This document shows, one piece after another, positions 9,619-21,600 of a DNA stretch of 64,000 bases; position 1 is the stretch's first letter, and each line of letters begins with the position of its first letter. Source of the DNA: Cololabis saira (taxonomy: Eukaryota > Chordata > Actinopteri > Beloniformes > Belonidae). The translations under genes were made by a program, and so were the position numbers. The notes under the pieces were generated by a model that worked only from the letters and a program-made list of their open reading frames with translations, made no database searches and was not told the DNA's origin. The stretch is taken from the NCBI RefSeq assembly GCF_033807715.1, contig NC_084592.1:26945501-27009500 (forward strand), read 5' to 3'.

Positions 9619-12600
9619 TCAGAGGGGCTGCAGGACGTTCCTCGCTGCTTCTGAAGAACTGCTGGCTCCAGACCTCTCCATCTCAGACAACTGCTCAAAC
9701 ACATCTCTGAGGACACACAAAGTAACACGAGGAAGGGTTGGTTTACAAACTCTTCTGGACAGATATGCCAATAAACACAAAATAAATGTTGTCCAATGTT
9801 TGCCATTTTATACCTGTGACTCCAAGGTAACATTTATCATTTTGAAGTCCAAAAAATAGAATTACTATTTTCTCCAGCGTTTCGCAACTCAGTCACCATT
9901 TTTTCCCTCACCTACCGGAACTAGTTTTCCCTTTCTGGGTGCATACTGTGCAGATAATAAAACTGGACTTAAACCAATGTCTGGAACAAGGAACACGTGG
10001 TGCTCATTTTAGGAAAAAGTAGATGGAGATTCAGTGGAGTAACAGCTGTGATTGATACAGAGGCCAGAACTACATGAAAACAATGTGTCAAGAGCAAATA
10101 GTCATTAGCACTCTGGAGAGGCTTCAGCATCTTCATTGGCATCGCGCTGCTCTGACACTAGTGTAAAAGAGTATGAAATTGACAGCTACGGAGCCAAGAC
10201 GACACGCTCATCAGGAAGAACAACTATGCACTGAATTTTTCCATTTCTAAATGAATAGTTTGTGTCTATCTGCATCTTTCTCTAGCACAGTGTTGTGAGT
10301 CTTATGACATAACAGCCTACCAGCTAATCCTTTGACATTTGGTCTTTCCAATACTCTAGTATTAGAACGTCACATCTATTTTTTTTAAATACATTAATTT
10401 ATTCATATATATTTTTTTAACAGTCTTAACCACAGTGAAATCAATGTTAGCATTTTTCAGCTAATCGCAGAAATGCAGTTCTCCATTTCTTCTTCCTCCA
10501 GTGACATTTGTTCTAATGCTTCCCTTACACTTTCCAGGTCCCTGCAATACCAACATGTGTGGTTTAAGGTGCGGGTATACTTCTGCGTCACACACACGCA
10601 GAGCACACGGCGCACCCGTGACGCCGTCACGAATCGTTCAGAGTTCTCTGTCTCTCCATTTGGTCGCGGTGCAGTACCCCCCGCGGCCACTAGTTAGCGA
10701 TCTTTTTCTGAATGGTTTATCCGACTTTTTCCGGTCACAGTAAATCAAAGAAATAAGGACAACTATTGTGCAAAAAACAAAAACAAAAAAAATCACATAT
10801 AAACGAAGAAAAAAGCCCTGGAAGTTCACTACTGATTCAAACCGGAAATGCTTCGCTTTCAAACGAACCAATCACAGCCCTCTCGGTCTGCGTGTGGTCG
10901 GCGTCTCCTCGACGCGTAGTTACAATTTTCGGGAGGTGCACGTCACTGACACTGACATGTGACGGCGTGTCCTCTGCGTGTACAAAAACCACACGCCGTA
11001 GACACGGCGTCGTTTTGACGCAGAACCATAATTCAGCCTTTATAATGTGCATTTATATTCTTAATCTATGTGTTTGTTTAAGGACATCTATCTAGTTGCT
11101 TTCCCAACTCACTTGTGCATGTAGAAGAAGATGTATCCACTACGGTCACGGTCGCGTTGCACGGCTGCTTCTTGTGTGCGCGACACATCCAGGTCATTGT
11201 AGGTCAGCCAAGACTGCTTCTTCATGTCATAGACGTCACTGATATAATGGCCTGAGGGGGGATAATCGAAGTTGAGTGTGAAAACAAGGAAATTTGATTT
11301 TCTTAAAAGGGTTCTGAGACGCATAATAAAACTAAAGGTATCCATTCTCTATTTAATATGCCCAATAGCTTTGGTGCCCCAATCTTGTCAGTTTTCAGTA
11401 TGTTCTGAGGCCGTTGCAGCTGAAGTGTGATCATCTGGGCTCTCTTTCCCATCATTGTTTTCTTTTTCATTTCAATTTTTAATCTATTTTCATAAAAATA
11501 TGAGTCACGTGTATTTGTTTTCTTAATTAGAGAGGCTTCTGATCAGACTTTCATAAAATCAACAAAACATGTTACTTATAAATTGACAACAGTGTATTCC
11601 AAACTTTCTTCAGGTGAAGTTAAAGATTTCTGTGAGCTGATACTATTTTGGCTTCTTGATTAGTGTCATTTGTAATTAATTTTCATTTCATCTACTACTA
11701 CTTGAACCGCCACCTTACTGTGGTGGAGGGGTTTGTGTTGCCCGAGTGATCCTAGGAGCTATGTTGTCGGGGCCATTACGCCTCTGGTAGGGTCTCCCAT
11801 GGCAAACAGGTCCTAGGTGACGGGCCAGACTAAGAGCGGTTCAAAGCCAATCATGGATAAAACGAAATCAAGGACCGTTACGTCGCCCGGATTGGCGTCA
11901 CCGGGGCCCCGCCCTGGAGCCAGGCCTGGGGTTGGGGCTCGTAGGCGAGCGGCTGGTGGCCGGGTCTCTGCCCGTGGGACCCGGCCGGGCTCAGCCCGAA
12001 ACGGCGACGTGGGCCCGCCTTCCTGTAGGCCCACCACCCGCAGGAAGGGCCGTGAGAGGCCGGTGCCATGTGGGCTGGGTAGCAGTCGTGGCGGGGTGCC
12101 TCGACGACCCAATCCCCTGACCAAAACCCTCTCAGTGGGGACATGGAATGTCACCTCGCTGGGGTGGGAAGGAGCCGGAGCTTGTGCGTGAGGTTGAGAG
12201 ATACCGGCTAGAGATAGTCGGGCTCACCTCCACACATAGCTTGGGCTCTGGAACCCAGCTCCTTGAAAGGGACTGGACCCTCCACTACTCTGCAGTTGCC
12301 CAGGGTGAGAGGTGGCGGGCTGGTGTGGGCTTGGTTATAGCCCCCCAGCTCAGCCGCCATGTGTTGGAGTTCACCCCGGTGAACGAGAGGGTGGCTTCCC
12401 TGCGCCTTCGGGTCGGGGAAAGGTCTCTCACTGTTTGTGCCTACGGGCCGAACAGCAGTGCGGAGTACCCGGCCTTCTTGGAGTCCCTGGGAGGAGTACT
12501 TGATAGTGCTCCAACAGGGGACTCCATTGTTCTACTGGGGGACTTCAACGCTCTCGTGGGCAATGACAGTGATACCTGGAGAGGCGTGATTGGGAGGAAC

Positions 12601-15600
12601 GGCCTCCCCGATCTGAACCCGAGTGGTGTTTTGTTGTTGGACTTCTGTGCTAGTCACAGTTTGTCCATAACGAACACCATGTTCAAGCATAAGGGTGTCC
12701 ATCAGTGCACGTGGCACCAGGACACCCTAGGCCGGAGGTCAATGATCGACTTTGTTGTCGTTTCATCTGACCTTCGGCCCCATGTCTTGGACACTCGGGA
12801 GAAGAGAGGGGCTGAGCTGTCAACTGATCACCACCCGGTGGTGAGTTGGGTGCGCTGGCAGAGGAGGAGGCTGGACAGACCGGGCAGACCCAAACGGATT
12901 GTGAGGGTCTGCCCCTCGAATACTTCGAGGATCTCCTCAACCCGACTGACATGCCTTCCAGTGAGGAAGCAGAGGGTGAGGACTCGGGGAGGTGCTCATC
13001 CATCACCCAAGCCGAGGTCACTGAGGTGGTTCATAAGCTCCTCAGTGGCACCGGGGGTGGATGAGATTCACCCTGAGTACCTCAAGTCTCTGGATGTCGT
13101 AGGGCTGTCTTGGTTGACACGCCTCTGCGACATTGCATGGAGGAAGGGGACAGTACCGCTGGCAAGTGGCAAACCGGGGTGGTGGTCCCTCTGTTTAAGA
13201 AGGGGGACCGGAGAGTGTGTTCCAACTATAGGGGGAATCACACTTCTCAGCGTCCCCGGGAAAGTCTACGCCAGGGTACTGGAGAGGAGAATACGGCCGA
13301 TAGTTGAACCTCGGATTCAGGAGGAACAATGCGGTTTTCGTCCCGGTCGCGGAACACTGGACCAGCTCTACACCCTCCGCAGGGTGCTCGTCAGGGCCGG
13401 ATTTACTGAGGGGCAGACTGAAATGTAGGGTGGGCGATGCCCGTGCCGCAATGCGGCGCGGGCGAAAACATTTTGGGGGGTCAAACCCCCGAAATGCATA
13501 GAAAACTATGCTGTCATCATATCAGTTCATCTATCTTCTCCACAGTATGCTAACCCAATTGCCCTTCCTGACACTACCCTCTGCATTTACCCGGTCTTGG
13601 GACCGGTGTTCTGCCAATCTTTGCTACCTGCCGAGAAATGCTACTTTGTGGTTCTGCGCATGCGCACAGTCGATTTTCAAAGTTTGATTGCCCCGCCAAT
13701 CATTTCTTGCACGATGTAAAATGGATAATATGGGATGTTGAGTATTTGATCCATCAAAATACACTACCCATGACATGAATTGCATTACACATTGTGAACA
13801 TTATACGATAAAGAGAAAAAAAAACAATTCTATCGCTTTATTTGATATTCATTCAGTCATTGGCCTTTATTTAACCGGGCGGGTCATTAAGAACACATTC
13901 TTATTCACAATAACGGCCTGGCAAGAGACAAGGAAGTGGGCTAAGGAGTAAAATACAGAAAAAAACAAAACACAAAAATTGTAGCTCTGCAAAGATAGAA
14001 AACCGTTAGGTTTTGGCAAAGCAGCAAAAAATGGCAGAACACCGGCACAAATAGGACACTGGCTTGTGCCCTGTTGAGGCTGCATTTATTTAGTTTTTTG
14101 CTTTTTTTTTTGCTTTTTTTTTAATCGTTTGCTTTTTTTTTTTTTAATCAATCAATCGTAGCCTACGGCGTAGGTTCTGCGTTGATTTAAAAGGTCCCGC
14201 GGCAGGCTGGCGGCTCCAGAGCCTGCACGGCATGGACCGGGATAGAGAGAGTATTCTCCATCCCGGCGAGGGCGGAGAGCGCCGGTGCGGGTGGCGGTGC
14301 GCTGCGGTGCCGTGCAGGCTCCGCGTGCAGGAGCCGCGGCTACGGCGTAGCCTACGGTGTAGGGTAAGCGGCGACGTGCACCATTCTGCGTTTGTGTAAC
14401 GCAGAACCATAAATCAGCCTTCAGTGTGTGCTGTTCTGAACACTTCTCCGCCGAGACACAACTTTTGCGGTATGCGTTCATTGTTGTGTCTAAAAATGAT
14501 GTGCAGTGCCCACCCAATCAGAAACGGTACACAGTGATATTTTTTTATATTTATAAAAATATAAAAAAATAAATGATCCCCATAACTTTGATTGGGTGGG
14601 CACAGGACGCACGTTTGGGTGGGCACAGGACGCACGTTTGGGTGGGCACAGGACACCCCTGCCCCCCCTAAAACCTGCCTCGGTGCTCGAGGGTTCATGG
14701 GAATTTGCCCAACCAGTCTACATGTGTTTTGTGGATCTGGAGAAGGCATTTGACCGTGTCCCTCGTGCCATTCTGTGGGGGGTGCTGAGTGAGTATGGAG
14801 TCCGGGGCCCTCTATTAAGGGCTGTCCGGTCTCTGTATGATCGGAGCAGGAGTCTGATTCGCATTGCTGGCAGTAGATCAGACTTGTTCCCGGTGCATCT
14901 TGGCAGGGCTGCCCTTTGTCACCGGTCCTGTTCATAATTTTTATGGACAGGATTTCTAGGCGCAGCCAGGGGCCGGAGGGGATCCGGTTTGGAAACCACA
15001 GGATTTCATCTCTGCTTTTTGCGGATGACGTTGTCCTGTTGGCTTCATCGGACCGGGACCTTCAGCATGTGCTGGGGCGGTTTGAGGCCGAGTGCGACGC
15101 GGCAGGGATGAGAATCAGCACCTCCAAAACCGAGGCCATGGTTCTCCACCGGGAAAGGGTGGCATGCCTTCTCCGGGTGGGTGGAGAAGTCCTGTCTCAG
15201 GTGGAGGAGTTCAAGTATCTCGGTGTCTTGTTCACGAGTGGGGGAACGATGGAGCGGGAGATTGACAGACGGATTGGTGCAGCGTCCGCAGTTATGCGGT
15301 CGATGTACCGGACCGTCGTGGTGAAGAGGGAGCTGAGTCGAAAGGTGAAGCTCTCGATTTACCGGTCAATCTACGCCCCTACCCTCACCTATGGTCATGA
15401 ACTTTGGGTAGTGACCGAAAGGACGAGATTGCGGATACAAGCGGCCGAGATGAGTTTCCTCCGCAGGGTGGCTGGACGCTCCCTTAGAGATAGGGTGAGG
15501 AGTTCGGTCACCCGGGAGGAGCTCGGAGTCAAGCTGCTGCTCCTTCACATTGAGAGGAGTCAGCTGAGGTGGCTTGGGCATCTGTACCGGATCCTCCTGG

Positions 15601-18600
15601 ACGCCTCCCTAGGGAGGTGTTCCAGGCATGTCCCACCGGGAGGAGAACCCGGGGAAGACCCAGGACACGCTGGAGAGACTATGTCTCTCGGCTGGCCTGG
15701 GAACGCCTCGGACTCTCCTCGGAAGAGCTGGAGGAAGTGTCTGGGGTGAGGGAAGTCTGGGCATCTCTGTTGAGACTGCTGCCCCCGAGACCCGGGAACA
15801 GATGAGCGGCGGACAATGGATGGATGGATGGATGCTGCTACTACTACTACTACTGTCATTTAGCAGACGCTTTTATCCAAAGTGACTTACATCTGAGACA
15901 CACACACACCATGGAGCAATTAGGGTTAAGAGCCTTGCTCAGGGGCCCAAGGTGGTTCATCTCGATTGCCATTCCAGGGCTTGAACCACCTCTGTAGCCA
16001 CGGGACTACCACCCCCTCATTGATATTTCAGTAAGCTTTAACACAAATAAAAGTGATATCTTCAGCAACTTCCATCAAACACAAATACGAATAGTTAGGG
16101 CAAGCACGTTTGGAGAAAACCAGACTAAGTAGTATCTATCAGTTTAGTGTATAATTTTGTGCTCACTCTGTATCTCAGTCAGTCTTGGGCATGTCTGAGT
16201 GAAGTCACAAGAACATACACTTAAGTGACCGACTGATTGTCAGTGTTTTAAGACACTGATGAAGCCTATAATGTGGTGCAGCTAATCCCTAAAAAGGGCG
16301 TAACTATAGAGTACAGTAGCACTGAGAGGGTTAATCTCATGTCCTTGAAGATAAATACAAAAGCAAGTGCTCACCAGACGAGGAGCTGCTTCCAATGTGA
16401 CTCACAACACTGATAAGCCTATAAGAATTGGCCAGGTCTCCAGTCTGTGAATGTAAACAAGTTATTGGGAATGAGGATGAGTCTATCAGTCAAGTACAGT
16501 CAGGCTGCAAATACATGCATGAATCGCTACAAAAAAAATAATTTTAACAAATTAAAAATCAATGTGATCAATCAAAAGCAGTTATTAGGGTTATCCAAAT
16601 GGCTAATTTTAGTACTGCAGATCTTTGTAATTAATGTCCAAATCCCTAAATTGAACACCCAATACCACCTTGCAGACAAATACATGAATATTTGCCCAAT
16701 GATAATGAGCAGTTTTCTACTTTTGTTCATTTTATATTCAAATAATTTTTCTATGGATACATTTTTGACCATAATACCTCAGAGATTCTACTGTAAATAA
16801 GTCACCTAAAGCTCAAACACAATCAATTATAAAGATGTGTGTAATTCACAGCACGTTATTAGTACAGTTTGAAAAGACAAATCAAATATTAGGTTTTTAA
16901 AATCATTCAAATTTGCATTTTTCCAAATTCAAAATACTTTTTTATTTCCCGAGGAGAAATTGATTAATGACTAGGATGAGGAGTACCTCAGCGTTTCTCT
17001 TCAGGTTCTCTGCCTCTGCCTCGGTGTATTCCATGTCCAGCACATCCTCATTTCCAGAATCATCATCTGAACACAGCAGCTCAGGCAGGGAGTTGTTAAA
17101 CTCTGTTGGTTAAAAAGAGGATGCTGGTACTATTGTCACATTTTAACAGAAACCGGAAAGATTAAAGACATCATTATATGTTATTTGTTGAGGAAGTTTT
17201 TTTTTTCCCAAACCTTGCAAACTGAGCTCAGTGGCCCTCTTCAGATCATCATCCTCTCTCATCTCCTGCGCTTCCTAAACAGGGTGATGTGAGATCAAAG
17301 GATAATATTATTTAGTTTTTATTTATAACAGAATTATTTATTACATTTCCACTGAGGTCTATTCTGTGTTTTAAATCTGCTTGGACATAAAAGTACACGT
17401 TTCAGTGTGGCCAATTATACTTAAAGGCTTTTCGTCATCGACTCAGTGAGGGAACTTTCTTTTCCTTCTTTGGACTATTGAACACACTGTTGATGTTAAT
17501 AATGTATAGTTTCTCTCAGAAGCAGTTTTAAAAAGTTTTAATGAACATTTACAATTCTGTCATGTTTTCCAGAAAAACGTAGGCCATTTTGTTATATATT
17601 CATATCTTGGAACACTTTTCCTCCCTTTGTTCTGCTTTACAAATGTGTCATAAGAATGAATGAGTTAAAGCAAATGTCGTGAGTTTTTTTTTTAAAGTCT
17701 TACATGCTCCTGGAGACTCTGGGCCAAAGCCTGCTGCAACTCCTGCTCTTCCCTCTCCTGATCCAGACTGTACTGCTGAACCCAATCCAACTCCCCTTGT
17801 TGCTGCACGCCCTCTGGAGTCTGGTTCTCCTTGTTTTCATCCATGGTCAAGTCCAATGAATCCAGCGCATCTAAACAATATAATGTGTGTTATATCCAAC
17901 CCATGCTGCATTCATGAACTCTTATGTCTAATCTCAGCAGAAAACTCATCCACTATGCAATATGACTTCTTGATTTTAGAATACCTGAGGGTTGTTTATT
18001 GCCCGTTTCAAGCAGATCTGCATGATAAGCCAGGTCAGCATCTGTGTCTCCAAACCCTGTGTCAGGGCTGCTCGTTGGCTCATCCTCTAGGGCAGGTGGC
18101 GCAGACAGCCCAGCCTCCTGACGACTCATCTCCAGCACAGCGGCCAGCATTTCGTCATCATTTATGCCACTGAAATCTGCTGAATCCCCTGTTGCTGCCT
18201 TCTGAAAACATGTTAAACTGCATCACATCAGAAACACAAACCAAACGGGAAGCAGACTGAAAAGATTTAGGTCATAAGCAAGCACTCACCTGTTCTGGAC
18301 GATCATCGTCTTCAGGCAGACAGGTGCTGAGCCGCCGCCTGCGGCTTGCATGCACCTTCCTGATCGGCTCCTCTTCACAGTCAGAGTCCAAAAGGATATA
18401 GGTGGAGCTAGAGTTGGAAACTTTTCCTCCAGTCCTCCTGCAGAAAGTCACATGTTATGCCATATGTACCAGAGTTACTATCAAGACACTTTTAATCTAA
18501 TTTATCAGTTTTGAACGTCCTTATTCAAAAATGATAGAGAACAAATGGTGATAACAAAAACCCTTCAGAACAATACTTTAGTTTTAACAAGTGTCAAATA

Positions 18601-21600
18601 CTCAATCTGTTTGACAACATTGCTTGAAAACCAAACAGAACTCACCGAAGAGGGTTGGAAGAGTTGACTGACTGTGATATCTTAAGTGTTCTCGATCTTT
18701 AAGGGAAATACAAAAATAAAGAGAAAAAACATTTTATGACATACAGAGTAAAGTGGATGGATGCCCGAAAGAAAACCTTTATATCTATCAGACAAATTAA
18801 ATATCTGTCGGCATAGAAGGAAAATTAACCAAAAAATTAATGTAAATACATAACTGAATAAATTAAAGGGTATTTATAAAATTGCTTGCTGGTGAGCACA
18901 ATCTTTTACAACGGTGCGTGTCATGAGCTGCACCTTACGGACAGGACCAGCACGCCCCCATGTCTGCTCAACTGTAAATAAGTACTAATGGGTAAACACC
19001 GGAGCTAAAACACTACTAGTTATTTTTCTCAGTGACAATGCAATCGATTTTTGCAAACCATGCTCAGCAAGGGTTCGGAGATGAGGTTTTAACACTTATA
19101 TCTCACATGAAAGGCTGTCATTGCTGTGAAGCTGTAGTAAAATAATATGAAGCAGCAGCTGGGAGTGCTGACACTAAAAGCAATTACATTGTGTTTTTAT
19201 TCCCATTCAGCAGCATTTGAAATCTGTAAAAATAATTTCCTGAAACAGCAAAAATAGTGGAATTCGTTGTGCTTAGGGATATTTCTGTAAACATCTTTTG
19301 TTGAGACTGCACTTTTATGACATAAGAAAATGTCTTAATTACATGTTCAAAAAAACATTGAACTTAAAAAATACCTCACATCCTCACAATTAAAAGTTTT
19401 ATATACACACATAGTCTTTGTTATTCATAAAATCCTTACATACGGTTATTTTAAGATAAACCAGTGACAGTTCTGTCAAACCATTTTTCTCCAGATGTGT
19501 GCTTTTTATTTTAATTGTAATTGTAGTTCCAAGTTTTATATTTTTGCCTTACACAGAAGCTTGGGAACTCCAGCCAAGACTGATGGGAGGTCTTGTTGAT
19601 TCAGTGCAGTGGGACAGCAAGGTTAAGTATCGGGGGATCACCACTTGCTGACCTAGCTTACTGTTCAGAGACAGCTGAGCGTTAAAGCTGTAGCGTTTCA
19701 GGTGCAGGATGAGCACTCTGAGGAAAAGAGATACACAACACGTTATCACAACTTATTAGCATCCCGGTTCATTTTTACATACATTAAGAAAGTCTGTGTT
19801 TCATGTCTTATGTGTGTAGATACCTGGGTAGTTTGCTGAATTTATGTGTAACAGTTGCCACTTTGCCATTGCACTTTTCACATGAGTATTCAATTTCCTC
19901 CATCTGCAAAAACCAGGAAAAATTACTCCTGTAATTACTTGCAAATATCTATTTAGTTGATACTAATTTAGATTCATGCAGAGATTCAATTTGAACAAAA
20001 AACTAAAAGGTCACTGTTGATGCCAACACTCACCCTGAAAAAGAGATCCAGCGAGTCTTGAATAGAGCGAAGTGGCAGGGTCTTCTTTCTTCGTGGCAGG
20101 TCAATGGACAAGTCATTGAACTGCTCGCGTTTGGTTACCACTTCACCGCAGCTGCAACATGACAGAAGTTTCAAATCTTCTATAGAACGTCCAACAACTG
20201 TTTTCAGTAACATTAAAGGAATGACAATCTAAATGGTCAGAGGACACGATCCTCACCCTTTGCAGCAGATTGTGTGTTGCACCTCAAATTCCATGTTGAC
20301 CGCCACCGGACATGTGTAGATGCGGGAGGTGTCCACTTCGTCACCAGGTTCCAACTTGTCTGCAGATGACGCCGTTGTTGCCTCCTGGCCGTTCTCGCAT
20401 ACTACAGATGAAGATGGCGCTGTATCGTTTGTCCAACTCTTGTTCATTTTCTCCACATCATCCTTGAGCTGGTCCAAACACTGACTCAAGAACTCATGAG
20501 CATCCTGAAAAATACATAACATGTAGGAACTTGAAATTAGGATAAAAAAACTAAAACAAACAAACAACATTTTAGACAATAGGTGTAAAGAGTTATCCTA
20601 AATCTATGCATCACAATGATCCCTATCATTTAGAAAACAAGTATTAAAATGACATCTTAAGCCACAAAATGACCCTGCACACATGCATTTTGCATTACAA
20701 ATTGGTAATTTTTCCTGAATACAGTTTGGTGGCTATTATTTTTAATCTATTGTCCACTTTTACTTTTTAGCTTAAAAGCAGCATATATCTAACAGTGCTA
20801 AACTCAAGTTCATACACATTTTTAGACTCTCTCAGTAATTTTAGGACACACTCAACATGCAGTGCTGGATCATGGGGGGAGAATATTACATTCTGCATGT
20901 TTCCAGAGAAACGCTCAGCTGTTGACGAGATGGCACTCTTCACTTTCCTCAACAGGTCCTTTTTTGTCTCTGGACAGCCCACATCTTTCTTAACCATAAG
21001 GTGAGCGAAACGCCTGCAGAGTGAAAACTTCAAATGAGTGAAGAAATTATTTTGTAATGTGCTGGTATGTCAATATTTCTCATAAGCTGCTATTGGCACA
21101 CTCTGAACAGATGAACTAGTGTATCTGTAATATGCTGCTTGATGTCAATGTAGTACCTGAGCAAAGCATTAATGGGGACCTTCTTCCAAGGGATGCTCTG
21201 CTTCAGCATGTCGTTGGAGAAGGAAGGCAGGCTGAAGAGCGACTGCAATATGGCATTCATGTAGCAAGTGTTTCCAAGGTTGGAAAATCTGCAACGGTAG
21301 GCAAAAATAAGGAACATGATAATTAATGGTGACCCCAACTGCCTTTGTTTCATTTTTACATAGATACAGTATTTTTTGCAAAGTACATGGAATTTATAAT
21401 CATAGTGCTTGGAGGAAGCAAAGTTTAATTCTAACCCTTGCAGAGGAGGCTGCGTCTGGGCTAAGGTAGATGGCCTCTGCTTGTTCCAGCCACCATAGTC
21501 AAGCGAGGGCCGCACCTTCTTGTAGGGAGTGGAGTGGTTGGGGAGCAAGAGGCTTCTCTTGGCTGGTGTCGTTTGTGTGGTACTGGCAGACCTAACAGGA

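Larger units (their letters stand above)
11703..15834 (+). mobile_element. Rex3-like RTE LINE, defective, interrupted by a hAT-like element
   Basis: Encodes an APE-type endonuclease ([10 protein letters not shown] near 12136, [10 protein letters not shown] near 12533, [10 protein letters not shown] near 12820) and reverse transcriptase ([11 protein letters not shown] near 14730, [10 protein letters not shown] near 15012), then a C-terminal [13 protein letters not shown] segment. The 3' end is a GGATGGATGG tail (15817-15834), as described for Rex3/RTE. Breaks: a frameshift after TWNVTSL, an apparent internal deletion near 12905 that joins the endonuclease domain directly to the segment just before the RT, a frameshift near 13150, and an insertion at 13391-14681. 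A possible target duplication CTACTACTACT (11692-11702 and 15838-15848) is low-complexity. It sits in the USP37 intron before the His-box exon, in sense opposite to the gene. Confidence 0.85.

Noticed and set aside
10766..11095. ORFs of 64-109 codons on both strands
   Set aside because: They lie inside a Harbinger-like MITE and arise from its GC-rich inverted sequence.
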